Source of the DNA: Meridianimarinicoccus sp. MJW13
Lineage (GTDB): Bacteria; Pseudomonadota; Alphaproteobacteria; Rhodobacterales; Rhodobacteraceae
Direction of reading: 5' to 3'
Assembly: GCF_014901205.1 (NCBI RefSeq)
Contig: NZ_JACNMU010000002.1
Location: forward strand, 248,001-312,000
DNA length: 64,000 nt
Shown here: in pieces, positions 26,383 through 37,191 of the stretch
Numbering within the stretch: position 1 is the first letter of the stretch
How the letters are laid out: every line of letters begins with the position of its first letter
Translations under genes and position numbers: made by a program
The notes under the pieces: model-generated
Told to the model about the DNA's origin: nothing
The model's database searches: none
Seen by the model: only the letters and a program-made list of their open reading frames with translations

Positions 26383-27873
26383 TTACAGGTCCATCAGCAG
26401 GCGGCGCGGATCCTCAAGGGCTTCCTTGACCCGCACCAGGAAGGTCACGGCGCCCTTGCCGTCCACGATGCGGTGATCATAGGACAGCGCCAGGTACATC
26501 ATCGGGCGGATCACGATCTCGCCGTTCACCACCATCGGACGATCCTGGATCTTGTGCATGCCAAGGATGCCCGACTGCGGCGGGTTCAGGATCGGCGAGG
26601 ACATCAGCGAGCCATAGACGCCGCCGTTCGAGATGGTGAAGGTGCCGCCCTGCATTTCCGCCATCGACAGCTTGCCGTCCCGGGCGCGCTTGCCCTTCTC
26701 GGCAATGGCCTTTTCGATCTCGGCAAAGGACATCTGGTCGGCGTCGCGGATGACCGGAACCACAAGGCCGGTCGGCGTGCCTGCGGCGATGCCCATGTGC
26801 ACGAAGTTCTTGTAGACGATGTCAGTGCCATCGATCTCGGCGTTGACTTCGGGCACTTCCTTCAGGGCGTGGCAGCAGGCCTTGGTGAAGAAGGACATGA
26901 AGCCCAGGCGGGCACCGTGTTTCTTCTCGAACAGATCCTTGTATTCCTTGCGCAGCGCCATGGTCGCCGACATGTCCACCTCGTTGTAGGTGGTCAGCAT
27001 GGCGGCGGTGTTCTGGCTGTCCTTCAGGCGCTTGGCGATGGTCTGGCGCAGGCGGGTCATCTTGACCCGTTCCTCTCGGGCCGCATCATCGGCCGGAACC
27101 GGCGCGCGCGGGGCAGCGGCGGTGGCGGCAGGCGCTGCCGGGGCGGCCATCGCGGCCAGAACGTCACCCTTCATCACGCGGCCATCGCGGCCCGAGCCCG
27201 AAACCGACGCGGGATCAATGCCCTTTTCGGCCATCAGCTTGTTGGCCGAAGGCGCGTTTTCCACGTCCTTGCCACCCGAGGCGGCGGGCGCTGCAGCCGG
27301 GGCCGCTGCGGGGGCGGCAGCAGAGGCACCGGCGCCGCCCAGAACCGCCAGCTTGGCGGTGGCGTCCACGGTGGTGCCCTCGGGCGCCAGGATCTCGGTC
27401 AGCACGCCGGCGGCGGGGGCCGGAACCTCGACCGACACCTTGTCGGTTTCCAACTCGCACAGCATCTCGTCCTGCGCGACGCTGTCGCCCACCTTTTTGA
27501 ACCAGGTGGAAACGGTGGCCTCGGTGACGGATTCGCCCAGGGTGGGCACCATCACATCGACACTGTCGCCGCCGCCGTCGGCCGGGGCCGCTGCGGGGGC
27601 GCTCGCCGCTTTCGGGGCGGGCGCTGCCGCGGCGCCTTCCGCCGCGATCGAGGCCAGCAGGGCATCGACGCCAACGGTGGTGCCTTCGGGTGCCACGATC
27701 TCGGCCAGGGTGCCGGCAGCCGGCGAGGGAACCTCGACGGTCACCTTGTCGGTTTCCAGTTCGCACAACATCTCGTCAACAGCGACGGTATCGCCGGGCT
27801 GCTTGAACCAGGTTGCCACGGTGGCCTCGGTGACGCTTTCGCCAAGGGTGGGGACACGGACTTCGGTGGACAT
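26383..27873 (-). CDS. sucB: 2-oxoglutarate dehydrogenase E2, dihydrolipoamide succinyltransferase, with two lipoyl domains
   Basis: A 496-residue E2 subunit. Two lipoyl domains are present in tandem, each with the ELETDKV motif (lipoylated Lys43 and Lys145) and separated by an Ala/Pro linker. A peripheral-subunit-binding domain ([18 protein letters not shown], about 210-245) and the acyltransferase domain follow, ending with the catalytic DHRIVDG (His467). Most SucB proteins, including that of E. coli, have one lipoyl domain and about 405 residues. The gene sits three bases after the sucA stop and is clearly cotranscribed with it. Confidence 0.95.
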   Translation of the reverse strand: MSTEVRVPTLGESVTEATVATWFKQPGDTVAVDEMLCELETDKVTVEVPSPAAGTLAEIVAPEGTTVGVDALLASIAAEGAAAAPAPKAASAPAAAPADGGGDSVDVMVPTLGESVTEATVSTWFKKVGDSVAQDEMLCELETDKVSVEVPAPAAGVLTEILAPEGTTVDATAKLAVLGGAGASAAAPAAAPAAAPAASGGKDVENAPSANKLMAEKGIDPASVSGSGRDGRVMKGDVLAAMAAPAAPAATAAAPRAPVPADDAAREERVKMTRLRQTIAKRLKDSQNTAAMLTTYNEVDMSATMALRKEYKDLFEKKHGARLGFMSFFTKACCHALKEVPEVNAEIDGTDIVYKNFVHMGIAAGTPTGLVVPVIRDADQMSFAEIEKAIAEKGKRARDGKLSMAEMQGGTFTISNGGVYGSLMSSPILNPPQSGILGMHKIQDRPMVVNGEIVIRPMMYLALSYDHRIVDGKGAVTFLVRVKEALEDPRRLLMDL

Positions 27874-27876
27874 GGG

Positions 27877-30840
27877 TTATTTCCCTTCGATCGTCAGCGC
27901 TTCGTTCACGAGCGCGGCTTGCTGTGCTTTGTGTTGGCTGGCCAGACCCGTTGCCGGGGAGGCGGAGGCGGCGCGTCCGACATAGGACGGGCGCGAGTTC
28001 TTGGCCTTGATGCGGCGCAAGACCCATTCGATATTCGGTTCGATGAAGGTCCATGCGCCCTGGTTCTTGGGCTCTTCCTGGCACCAGACCATCTCGGCCC
28101 CCTTGAAGCGCTCCAGCTCCTTGACCAGCGACAGCGCCGGGAAGGGATAGAACTGCTCGATCCGCAGGATATAGACATCGTCCAGACCTCGCGCGTCGCG
28201 TTCTTCCAGCAGATCGAAATAGACCTTGCCCGAGCACATGACAACGCGCTTGATCTTCTTGTCCGCCACCAGCTTGGTGGGCGAACTGCCCAGTTCGGCA
28301 TCGTCCCACAGCACGCGGTGGAAGGACGAGCCTTCGAGGAAGTCCTCGCGGCGCGACACCGCCAGCTTGTGACGCAGCAGCGATTTCGGCGTCATCAGCA
28401 CCAGCGGCTTGCGGAAGCTGCGGTGGATCTGGCGGCGCAGGATGTGGAAATAGTTGGCCGGCGTGGTGCAGTTGGCCACGATCCAGTTGTCTTCCGCCGA
28501 CATCTGCAGGAACCGCTCAAGACGGGCTGAGCTGTGTTCCGGTCCCTGGCCTTCGAACCCATGCGGCAGCAGGCAGACAAGACCCGACATCCGCAGCCAT
28601 TTGCGCTCTCCCGAGCTGATGAACTGATCGAACATGATCTGGGCGCCATTGGCGAAATCGCCGAACTGGGCTTCCCACAGGGTCAGCGCGTTGGGTTCGG
28701 CCAGCGAATAGCCGTATTCGAAGCCCAGCACCGCGTATTCCGACAGCGCCGAGTCGATGACCTCGTAGCGGGCCTGACCTTCGCGGATGTTGTTGAGCGG
28801 ATAGTAGCGCTCTTCGGTTTCCTGATCGATGAAGGCCGAGTGGCGCTGCGAGAAGGTGCCGCGCGTACAGTCCTGACCGGACAGGCGCACCGGGTAGCCC
28901 TCGGTTGCCAGCGAGCCGAAGGCCAGCGCCTCGCCCGTGGCCCAGTCGAAGCCTTCGCCGCTTTCGAACATCTTGCGCTTGGCGTCCAGAAGGCGGTCAA
29001 CGGTCTTGTGGACCTTGAAGTCGTCCGGCTTGCGGGTCAGGGCGGTGCCGACCTCGTCAAAGACCTCGTCCTTGATCCAGGTCTGACCGCGATCGTATTC
29101 TTCCTGACGCGGGTCCAGATGCGACCAGCGCCCGTCCAGCCAGTCGGCCTTGTTGGGCTTGTACTCGGTGCCGGCGTCGAACTCTTCGTTCATCTTGGCC
29201 TGGAAGGCGGCCTTCATGTCCTCGATCTCGCCCTCGGGGATCAGCCCGTCGGCGACCAGACGCTCGGTATACAGCTGAAGCGTGGTCTTGTGCTTCTTGA
29301 TGGTCTTGTACATCGCCGGGTTGGTGAACATCGGCTCGTCGCCTTCGTTGTGCCCGAAGCGACGGTAGCAGAAGATGTCCAGAACCACGTCCTTGTGGAA
29401 CTTCTGGCGGAACTCGGTCGCGACCTTGGCGGCGTGGACCACGGCCTCCGGATCGTCGCCGTTGACGTGGAAGATCGGGGCTTCGACCACCAGCGCGTTG
29501 TCGGTCGGATAGGGCGACGAGCGCGAGAAATGCGGCGCAGTGGTAAAGCCGATCTGGTTGTTGACCACGATGTGCATGGTGCCGCCGGTCTTGTGGCCGC
29601 GCAGGCCCGACAGGGCGAAACATTCGGCCACGACGCCCTGGCCCGCGAAGGCCGCGTCGCCGTGCAGCAGCACCGGCAGAACCGCCGTCCGCTCGGTGTC
29701 GCCCAGCTGATCCTGCTTGGCGCGGGCCTTGCCCAGAACCACCGGGTTCACGGCTTCAAGGTGCGAAGGGTTGGCGGTCAGCGACAGGTGGACCGTGTTG
29801 CCGTCGAACTCGCGGTCCGACGAGGCGCCGAGGTGATATTTCACGTCGCCGGAGCCATCCACGTCCTCGGGCTTGAAGCTGCCGCCCTGGAATTCGTTGA
29901 AGATGGCGCGGTAGGGCTTGCTCATCACGCTGGCCAGGATGTTCAGACGGCCACGGTGCGGCATGCCGATCACGATGTCCCGCAGGCCAAGCGCACCACC
30001 GCGCTTCACGATCTGTTCCATCGCCGGGATCAGGCTTTCGCCGCCGTCGAGACCGAACCGCTTGGTGCCCATGTACTTGACATGCAGGAATTTCTCGAAG
30101 CCCTCGGCCTCGACCAGCTTGTTCAGGATGGCGCGGCGGCCTTCGCGGGTGAAGGCGATTTCCTTGCCATAGCCTTCGATGCGTTCCTTCAGCCAGCCGG
30201 CCTGCTCGGGGTCCGAGATGTGCATGTACTGCAGCGCGAAGGTACCGCAATAGGTGCGCTTCACGATCTCGACGATCTGGCGCATGGTGGCCATTTCCAG
30301 CCCCAGCACCTTGTCGATGAAGATCGGGCGATCCATGTCGGCCTCGGTGAACCCGTACGAACGCGGGTCAAGTTCCGGGTGCGGGGTCTGGTCGTGCATC
30401 CCCAGCGGGTCCAGGTCTGCCACCAGGTGACCCCGGATCCGGTAGGCGCGGATGATCATCAGGGCGCGGATCGAATCCAGCACCGCGCGCTTGATGGTGT
30501 CGTCGCTGACCTCGACGCCCAGTTCCTGCGCCTTGGCCTTGATCTTGTCGCCCGCAGCTTTCTGTTCCTTGACCGGATCGGACCATTGCCCGTCCAGCGC
30601 GGCGGTCAGTTCGTCATTGGGCACCGGCGGCCAGTCGGCGCGGGCCCAGGACGGACCGGAAGCCTCGGCCCGCACGTCGCTTTCGGCATCCCCGAGCGCG
30701 CGGAAGAATTCAGCCCAGGCCGCGTCGACGCTGGCCGGATCGGTCGCGTAACGGGCGTAGAGTTGTTCCACATATTCGGCGTTGTGTCCCTGCAGGAAGG
30801 ATGACGCATGAAAGAGGTCGTTGGGGGATTGATCGGTCAT
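27877..30840 (-). CDS. sucA: 2-oxoglutarate dehydrogenase E1 component
   Basis: A 987-residue thiamine-diphosphate enzyme that decarboxylates 2-oxoglutarate in the TCA cycle. The N-terminal segment FLQGHNAEYVEQLYARYATD is the E2-docking region. IGMPHRGRLNILASVMSKP and the ThDP motif region from GDDPEAVVHAAKVA to YRRFGHNEGDEP lie in the middle, and LPHGFEGQGPEHSSARLERF near the end. It is the first gene of the sucA-sucB-orf-lpd transcript and is preceded by a 322-base gap after sucD. Confidence 0.96.
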   Translation of the reverse strand: MTDQSPNDLFHASSFLQGHNAEYVEQLYARYATDPASVDAAWAEFFRALGDAESDVRAEASGPSWARADWPPVPNDELTAALDGQWSDPVKEQKAAGDKIKAKAQELGVEVSDDTIKRAVLDSIRALMIIRAYRIRGHLVADLDPLGMHDQTPHPELDPRSYGFTEADMDRPIFIDKVLGLEMATMRQIVEIVKRTYCGTFALQYMHISDPEQAGWLKERIEGYGKEIAFTREGRRAILNKLVEAEGFEKFLHVKYMGTKRFGLDGGESLIPAMEQIVKRGGALGLRDIVIGMPHRGRLNILASVMSKPYRAIFNEFQGGSFKPEDVDGSGDVKYHLGASSDREFDGNTVHLSLTANPSHLEAVNPVVLGKARAKQDQLGDTERTAVLPVLLHGDAAFAGQGVVAECFALSGLRGHKTGGTMHIVVNNQIGFTTAPHFSRSSPYPTDNALVVEAPIFHVNGDDPEAVVHAAKVATEFRQKFHKDVVLDIFCYRRFGHNEGDEPMFTNPAMYKTIKKHKTTLQLYTERLVADGLIPEGEIEDMKAAFQAKMNEEFDAGTEYKPNKADWLDGRWSHLDPRQEEYDRGQTWIKDEVFDEVGTALTRKPDDFKVHKTVDRLLDAKRKMFESGEGFDWATGEALAFGSLATEGYPVRLSGQDCTRGTFSQRHSAFIDQETEERYYPLNNIREGQARYEVIDSALSEYAVLGFEYGYSLAEPNALTLWEAQFGDFANGAQIMFDQFISSGERKWLRMSGLVCLLPHGFEGQGPEHSSARLERFLQMSAEDNWIVANCTTPANYFHILRRQIHRSFRKPLVLMTPKSLLRHKLAVSRREDFLEGSSFHRVLWDDAELGSSPTKLVADKKIKRVVMCSGKVYFDLLEERDARGLDDVYILRIEQFYPFPALSLVKELERFKGAEMVWCQEEPKNQGAWTFIEPNIEWVLRRIKAKNSRPSYVGRAASASPATGLASQHKAQQAALVNEALTIEGK

Positions 30841-31162
30841 TTGATTGCCTCTTGCGGGTTAGGACCGGATTAGGGGCTGCCCAAAACGGGCGGGCAGGCG
30901 CGCCGGGGGAAGCGCGGGAAAATTCAGGGGCGCGGTCGATGACCACGCGTCGGGCACAGACCCGATCATGCCAGTTGCCCCGGACCGATCAACAGCCAAT
31001 CCGGCCGGAAGGCCCGGCAGGTGGCGTGAAACGGAAGGAAACACTGCGATCATGGTGGCCTAAACATGTCGGGCGAGGGCCCGAAGTCCGGTTGCAGGGC
31101 GAGGGCGCGGCGGGACCGCACCCTCGGGTATCATTCGGGCGCCACGGGGGCGCGAAGCGGGC
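30841..31162. other. Gene-free interval between sucD and sucA
   Basis: A 322-base gap long enough for a separate sucA promoter. An imperfect hairpin (GAGGGCGCGG / CCGCACCCTC, 31101-31125) lies shortly after the sucD stop but has no T-run. The GTGATCAC motif found before sucC and sdhC is absent here. I see no small gene. Confidence 0.5.
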
Positions 31163-32050
31163 TCAGCCCAGTTCGATGGCCTTCAGCACGGCTTCGCCCA
31201 GACCGGCGGGGCTGTCCGCCACGACGATGCCAGCGGCTTGCATGGCTTCGATCTTGTCCTCGGCGCCGCCCTTGCCACCGGCAACGATCGCACCGGCATG
31301 GCCCATGCGGCGGCCCGGAGGCGCGGTGCGGCCGGCGATGAAGCCCGCGGTCGGTTTCCAGCGGCCCTTTTTCTTCTCGTCCGCCAGGAACTGCGCGGCT
31401 TCTTCTTCCGCCGAGCCACCGATTTCACCGATCATGATGATCGAGGTGGTTTCCGGGTCGGCCAGGAACATTTCCAGCACGTCGATATGCTCGGTGCCCT
31501 TGATCGGGTCGCCGCCGATGCCCACGGCCGTGGACTGGCCCAGACCGGCGTCGGAGGTCTGCTTGACCGCCTCGTAGGTCAGGGTGCCCGAGCGCGAGAC
31601 CACGCCGACCGAGCCACGCTTGTGGATGTGGCCGGGCATGATGCCGATCTTGCAGGCGTCCGGGGTGATGACACCGGGGCAGTTCGGGCCGATCAGGCGC
31701 GACTTGGAGGTTTCCAGCGCTTTCTTGACCTTCATCATGTCCAGCACCGGGATGCCTTCGGTGATGCAGATGATCAGTTCCATCTCGGCGTCGATGGCTT
31801 CCAGGATCGAATCCGCAGCAAAGGGCGGCGGCACGTAGATCACCGAAGCATTGGCCGCGGTCACGTCCTTGGCTTCATGCACGGAGTTGAACACCGGCAG
31901 GTCAAGGTGGGTCGATCCGCCTTTGCCCGGCGTCACGCCGCCCACCATCTTGGTGCCATAGGCGATGGCCTGTTCGGAGTGGAAGGTCCCCTGCGAGCCG
32001 GTGAAGCCCTGGCAGATGACCTTGGTGTTTTCGTCGACAAGAACAGCCAT
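31163..32050 (-). CDS. sucD: Succinyl-CoA synthetase alpha subunit
   Basis: A 295-residue subunit that binds CoA and carries the phosphohistidine. The CoA-binding fold includes [19 protein letters not shown] near the N-terminus. [20 protein letters not shown] is central, and the active-site histidine is His251 in [18 protein letters not shown]. It starts four bases after the sucC stop and forms one transcriptional unit with it. Confidence 0.96.
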   Translation of the reverse strand: MAVLVDENTKVICQGFTGSQGTFHSEQAIAYGTKMVGGVTPGKGGSTHLDLPVFNSVHEAKDVTAANASVIYVPPPFAADSILEAIDAEMELIICITEGIPVLDMMKVKKALETSKSRLIGPNCPGVITPDACKIGIMPGHIHKRGSVGVVSRSGTLTYEAVKQTSDAGLGQSTAVGIGGDPIKGTEHIDVLEMFLADPETTSIIMIGEIGGSAEEEAAQFLADEKKKGRWKPTAGFIAGRTAPPGRRMGHAGAIVAGGKGGAEDKIEAMQAAGIVVADSPAGLGEAVLKAIELG

Positions 32051-32054
32051 TTTC

Positions 32055-33248
32055 TTAACCCTTCACCGCTTTCACGATTTTCTCGGCGCCATCGGACAGG
32101 TTGTCTGCCGCGATCACGTTCAGGCCGGAGGTGTTGATGATCTCCTTGCCTTTTTCCACGTTGGTCCCTTCCAGTCGGACAACCAGCGGCACCTGAAGAC
32201 CGACTTCCTTGACCGCGCTGACCACGCCTTCCGCGATCACGTCGCAGCGCATGATGCCGCCGAAGATGTTCACCAGGATGCCTTTGACGTTCGGGTCGCT
32301 GGTGATGATCTTGAAGGCTTCGGTCACTTTCTCGGTGGTGGCGCCGCCGCCGACATCAAGGAAGTTGGCGGGCTCGGCGCCGTACAGCTTGATGATGTCC
32401 ATGGTGGCCATCGCCAGGCCGGCACCGTTGACCATGCAGCCGATCTCGCCGTCCAGGGCGATGTAGTTCAGGTCGAACTTGGAAGCGGCCAGTTCCTTGG
32501 GGTCTTCTTCGGTCTCGTCGCGCAGGGCGGCGATATCGGCGTGGCGGTAGACCGCGTTGCCGTCAAAGCCGACCTTGGCGTCCAGAACCTTGAGGTTGCC
32601 CTCGTCGGTGACGATCAGCGGGTTGATCTCCAGCATCTCCATGTCCTTCTCGACGAAGGCCTTGTAGAGAATGCCCATCAGCGCCACGCACTGCTTCACC
32701 TGCGGGCCTTTCAGACCCAGCGAGAAGGCGATGCGGCGGCCGTGGAACGGCTGGTAGCCGGTGGCGGGATCGACCGAGAACGACAGGATCTTCTCGGGGG
32801 TGGCTGCGGCCACTTCCTCGATGTCCATGCCGCCTTCGGTGGAGCACACGAAGGAAATGCGCGAGGTCTGGCGATCGACCAGCAGCGCCAGGTACATCTC
32901 GGTCTCGATGCCCGAGCCGTCTTCGATGTAGATGCGGTTGACTTGCTTGCCCGCCGGGCCGGTCTGATGGGTCACAAGGGTGCGGCCCAGCATCTTCTTG
33001 GCTTCCTCGGCGGCTTCTTCCACCGATTTGGCCAGGCGCACGCCGCCCTTTTCGCCGGCGTCAGCTTCCTTGAACGAGCCCTTGCCGCGTCCGCCGGCAT
33101 GGATCTGGGCTTTCACGACCCACAGCGGGCCGTCCATCTCGCTGGCAGCAGTCTTGGCATCTTCGGCCTTGAGAACGACGCGGCCGTCAGACACCGGAGC
33201 GCCGTAGTCGCGGAGGAGGGCTTTCGCCTGGTATTCATGAATGTTCAT
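32055..33248 (-). CDS. sucC: Succinyl-CoA synthetase beta subunit
   Basis: A 397-residue ATP-grasp subunit starting [19 protein letters not shown]. It contains [18 protein letters not shown] (nucleotide-binding), [20 protein letters not shown] with metal ligands, and [20 protein letters not shown] near residue 260. It forms the heterodimer with SucD and makes ATP or GTP from succinyl-CoA. The 249-base upstream gap contains a double GTGATCAC palindrome, so this gene probably has its own regulated promoter rather than relying on the mdh transcript. Confidence 0.96.
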   Translation of the reverse strand: MNIHEYQAKALLRDYGAPVSDGRVVLKAEDAKTAASEMDGPLWVVKAQIHAGGRGKGSFKEADAGEKGGVRLAKSVEEAAEEAKKMLGRTLVTHQTGPAGKQVNRIYIEDGSGIETEMYLALLVDRQTSRISFVCSTEGGMDIEEVAAATPEKILSFSVDPATGYQPFHGRRIAFSLGLKGPQVKQCVALMGILYKAFVEKDMEMLEINPLIVTDEGNLKVLDAKVGFDGNAVYRHADIAALRDETEEDPKELAASKFDLNYIALDGEIGCMVNGAGLAMATMDIIKLYGAEPANFLDVGGGATTEKVTEAFKIITSDPNVKGILVNIFGGIMRCDVIAEGVVSAVKEVGLQVPLVVRLEGTNVEKGKEIINTSGLNVIAADNLSDGAEKIVKAVKG

Positions 33249-33356
33249 GAAACTGTCCCGTCTTGGTTCATGTGATGCGCCTGACTAACCACAGGTCATT
33301 CACAGTCGGAAACACCATTTGGTCGCACTGACGGGGTTTTAGCGGGTTTTCCGGCG

Positions 33357-33391
33357 TTTGTGATCACAGCCAAAAAATTAGTGATCACAAA
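33357..33391 (-). promoter_or_regulatory. Paired GTGATCAC palindromes upstream of sucC
   Basis: TTTGTGATCAC (33357-33367) and GTGATCACAAA (33381-33391) form two palindromes 21 bases apart centre to centre, about two helical turns. The pair is itself a dyad. It lies 109-143 bases upstream of the sucC ATG. A closely matching pair precedes sdhC. Confidence 0.7.
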
Positions 33392-33497
33392 TCAATTCCC
33401 GATGCGCGGGATGATAGCGGAAACACGCATTTTCTGGCGAATCACCCAGGGGGCGTGCGGCTGCCCGGGGTTGGGGGTACGGGCCGCGTGGGTGGTT

Positions 33498-34325
33498 TCA
33501 GCCGCGCCTGATCCGGAACAGGTTGCCCAGCCTGCCACCCAGATCATAGGGACGGGGCACATAGCCGGTGGCGTCCGGGTTCAGGGTCCGGTCCTCGGCC
33601 AGCAGGTTTTTCACATGGCGCATGAAGGCGCGGCCATACAGCTGTTCGGGCGTGATCGGCTTGCCGTTCTTGAACCGCATGAAGCGGCTGGCGTGCAGCA
33701 CGCGGGGCGCGGTCAGGCGGGAGCTTCCGTGCTGCCACAAAGCCCGGTCGCGGGAGTTGTATTCCGGCGGCAGGGTCGCGACGCGCAGGCTGCTGTCATA
33801 GATCAATTCACGCAGGACCGGTTGGTCCTTGGGCGCGCCCGCCTCCAGCGCGGCAATGCACTCCATCAGCATTTCGGTGACTTCAGGGCTGCGCCGGATG
33901 CCCAGAAGCCCGCCGTTGAACTGCGGAAAGGCATTCGGGATCGGCTTGCGCCAGGTCTTGCGCGCGAACTTCTGGTTGCGGTTCTGCACATGGGCCAGCG
34001 CCACGTCGAACCGTTCCAGAACGTCGAAGATGTCCGAGATATCGCCGACAACCACGATGTCCACATCAAGATAGACCGTGCGTTCGAACCGCGAACGCAG
34101 CAGCGCCTCGAACTTCGGCCGGAACCAGCTTTTGCCCAGGGCGTGCACCATGTCATAGGCGCTCTCGTCCACGGGACTGTCGGTATAGATGTCGATGGGG
34201 ATGCCAGGAGAGGCTGCGCGCAGTGAGCGCGCAGCCCGGTCCGCGACCTTGGCAAACCGATCGCCCGAGGCTCCGAAAACGAAGCCGCAAGGGGCCGTGG
34301 CAGGTGTGCCGGTCGCGGTGGTCAT
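33498..34325 (-). CDS. Putative nucleotide-diphospho-sugar transferase
   Basis: A 275-residue protein with a GT-A-like N-terminus (PCGFVFGASGDRFAKVADRA). The Asp-X-Asp motif DVD is at 87-89 within RTVYLDVDIVVVGD, and FPQFNGGLLGIRRS follows near 150, a pattern shared with GT8-type glycosyltransferases. Neither substrate nor linkage can be predicted. It begins three bases after the mdh stop, so it is cotranscribed with malate dehydrogenase and separates mdh from sucC. Confidence 0.75.
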   Translation of the reverse strand: MTTATGTPATAPCGFVFGASGDRFAKVADRAARSLRAASPGIPIDIYTDSPVDESAYDMVHALGKSWFRPKFEALLRSRFERTVYLDVDIVVVGDISDIFDVLERFDVALAHVQNRNQKFARKTWRKPIPNAFPQFNGGLLGIRRSPEVTEMLMECIAALEAGAPKDQPVLRELIYDSSLRVATLPPEYNSRDRALWQHGSSRLTAPRVLHASRFMRFKNGKPITPEQLYGRAFMRHVKNLLAEDRTLNPDATGYVPRPYDLGGRLGNLFRIRRG

Positions 34326-34328
34326 GGC

Positions 34329-35309
<981 letters not shown>

Positions 35310-35452
35310 CTATGGATTGTGCGGGGTGCGTAGTCCTATTGCGACGTTGGTGCAAGTATCGCAGACGCGGCGAACCGCAGCAGTTAGCGCTCGCGTCCGG
35401 CAATAATTCCAAATAATCCGGGGGCAGTGACACACATCCGTTCGGTGGACCC

Positions 35453-36205
35453 ATGCAATTCGACCTGTTCTTTCTTACGGTGGCCTCGGTCGGGGTGTTG
35501 GTGGCCGCGGTGTCGAAGACCGGGTTCGGCGGCGGAGCCTCTTTCGCGGCAACGCCGATCCTGGCGTTGGTGCTGGAACCGGGACTGGCGCTCAGTGTGA
35601 TGCTGCCGCTTCTGATGCTGATGGATGTGACCGGGCTGAAAGCCTATTGGGGCAAGTGGAGCCTGCGCGAATTCCGCATCCTGATTGCCGGGGCGATGCC
35701 GGGCATCTTCCTGGCCGCCGCCGTCTATGGCTTTGCCGACCCGGATGTGTTCCGCTTTCTGATCGGGACCATCGCGCTGTTGTTCGTCGGATTCCAGCTG
35801 GCGGTGGCGCTGGGCTGGGTCAAGGCGCGGACCGAGCCGCTGCCGCCGCGGATCGGTCTGCTCAGCGGGCTGGGCGCCGGCTTCACCAGTTTCGTGGCTC
35901 ATGCCGGCGGGCCGCCGACGCTGATGTACCTGTTGTCGCAGGGGCTGCCCAAGGTGATGTTCCAGGCCACCACCGTGGCGATGTTCTCGGTGGTCAACGC
36001 GGTCAAGGCGGCGGTCTATACCGGGCTGGGCATGTTCACGCTGGAAGGCATGACCATCGTGGTGTGGCTGGCGCCAGTGGCGGTTCTGGGCGCTGTTCTG
36101 GGGGTGTTCGCCAACCGTGTGATGCCTGACCGGCTGTTCTTCGGCATCACCTATGTTCTGCTGACCATCGCCGGGTCAAAGCTGATTTGGGATGCACTCA
36201 CGTAG
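35453..36205 (+). CDS. TSUP (TauE/SafE) family permease
   Basis: A 250-residue integral membrane protein with eight hydrophobic segments in two similar halves, the TauE/SafE arrangement. SKTGFGGGASFAATPILALVL-type glycine-rich start (TGFGGGASFAATP) and GFTSFVAHAGGPPTLMYLL at mid-protein are family hallmarks. Members export sulfite, sulfoacetate or other organic anions; the substrate here is unknown. It is divergent from mdh and upstream of mcl2. Confidence 0.85.
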   Translation: MQFDLFFLTVASVGVLVAAVSKTGFGGGASFAATPILALVLEPGLALSVMLPLLMLMDVTGLKAYWGKWSLREFRILIAGAMPGIFLAAAVYGFADPDVFRFLIGTIALLFVGFQLAVALGWVKARTEPLPPRIGLLSGLGAGFTSFVAHAGGPPTLMYLLSQGLPKVMFQATTVAMFSVVNAVKAAVYTGLGMFTLEGMTIVVWLAPVAVLGAVLGVFANRVMPDRLFFGITYVLLTIAGSKLIWDALT

Positions 36206-36239
36206 TGGCTAAGTAAAAATCCTTCGGAAAACACGGTCC

Positions 36240-36278
36240 TTGCGCATTTTTGTTGCGCACCCCCTTTGCAGTTGCGGC
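36240..36278 (+). promoter_or_regulatory. TTGCGCA/TTTGCA repeats upstream of mcl2
   Basis: TTGCGCA occurs at 36240 and 36253, followed by TTTGCAG at 36265 and TTGCGGC at 36272, all on the plus strand within 80 bases of the mcl2 ATG. Similar words (TTGCGAAGTTGCGCAAA) precede ccr at 47842. They resemble the TTTGCAA-type half-sites bound by RamB/ScfR-family regulators of acyl-CoA metabolism. Confidence 0.4.
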
Positions 36279-36316
36279 ATAAATATGGCATGGCGCAGAA
36301 AACGAATGAGGGAATC

Positions 36317-37189
36317 ATGGATAATCTCGCGCGCCCCTACCGGTCCGTCCTTTACATCCCCGGCTCGAACGAGCGGGCACTGGAAAAGGCCAAGACACTG
36401 CCGGTGGATGCCATCATTTTCGATCTGGAAGACGCGGTCGCCATCGACGCCAAGGACAGCGCCCGCGACACGCTGGCCGCGGCCCTGAGCGCGGGTGGAT
36501 ATGGTCAACGTTATCAGATCGTTCGCCTGAACGGCATGGACACGGACTGGGGCCCGAAGGATCTTGAGGTGATTGCCGCCGTCGGCCCGCAGGCGGTGCT
36601 GCTGCCCAAGGTCGGCTCGGCCGCCGAGATCGCGGCAGTGGCGGCCAGGCTGGACGCCATTCCGGCCTGCGCCGAGACCCGCATCTGGGCGATGATGGAG
36701 ACCCCGCAGGGCATCCTGAACGCCGCCGATATTGCTGCGGCGCCGCGTATGGGCGGCTTCGTTATGGGCACCAACGATCTGGCCAAGGAGCTGATGACCC
36801 GCTTCCGCGCGGATCGCGAACCGCTGCTGACCTCGCTGCAACTGTGCCTGCTGGCAGCGCGTGCCGCTGGCATTGCCATCGTCGATGGTGTCTACAATGC
36901 CTTCAAGGACGAAGACGGGCTGAAGGTCGAATGCGATCAGGGCCGCGATATGGGGTTTGACGGCAAGACCCTCATCCACCCGGCGCAAGTGGCCGTCGCC
37001 AACGCTGCCTTCGCCCCGTCCGAGGCCGAGATCGACCTGTCGAAACGGCAGATCGAAGCCTTCGAGGCCGCCGAGGCCGAAGGGAAAGGTGTTGCCGTCG
37101 TCGATGGCAAGATCGTTGAAAACCTACATATCGTCACCGCCCGCCAGGTACTGGCGAAGGCGTCGGCGGTTGCAGCTCTGGAGGGCTGA
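36317..37189 (+). CDS. mcl2: (3S)-malyl-CoA thioesterase (Mcl2-type, CitE/HpcH fold)
   Basis: A 290-residue protein of the CitE-like (beta/alpha)8 family starting MDNLARPYRSVLYIPGSNER. Metal- and CoA-site motifs are FDLEDAVA (35-42), RLNGMDTDWG (70-79), AMMETPQGI (125-133) and GFDGKTLIHPAQV near 215. The size and the position beside mch and sdhC match (3S)-malyl-CoA thioesterase Mcl2, which releases malate in the ethylmalonyl-CoA pathway. The alternative is a malyl-CoA lyase. ATG at 36317 follows GAGGGA; an earlier in-frame ATG at 36290 lacks a ribosome site. Confidence 0.78.
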   Translation: MDNLARPYRSVLYIPGSNERALEKAKTLPVDAIIFDLEDAVAIDAKDSARDTLAAALSAGGYGQRYQIVRLNGMDTDWGPKDLEVIAAVGPQAVLLPKVGSAAEIAAVAARLDAIPACAETRIWAMMETPQGILNAADIAAAPRMGGFVMGTNDLAKELMTRFRADREPLLTSLQLCLLAARAAGIAIVDGVYNAFKDEDGLKVECDQGRDMGFDGKTLIHPAQVAVANAAFAPSEAEIDLSKRQIEAFEAAEAEGKGVAVVDGKIVENLHIVTARQVLAKASAVAALEG

Positions 37190-37191
37190 TC

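Noticed and set aside
25999-28530. Plus-strand open frame of 843 codons across lpd-sucA
   Set aside because: It is antisense to lpd, sucB and sucA, which are unmistakable. The predicted protein is low-complexity Gly/Arg/His.
28534-30804. Plus-strand open frame of 756 codons opposite sucA
   Set aside because: Pure antisense shadow of sucA with no recognisable domain.
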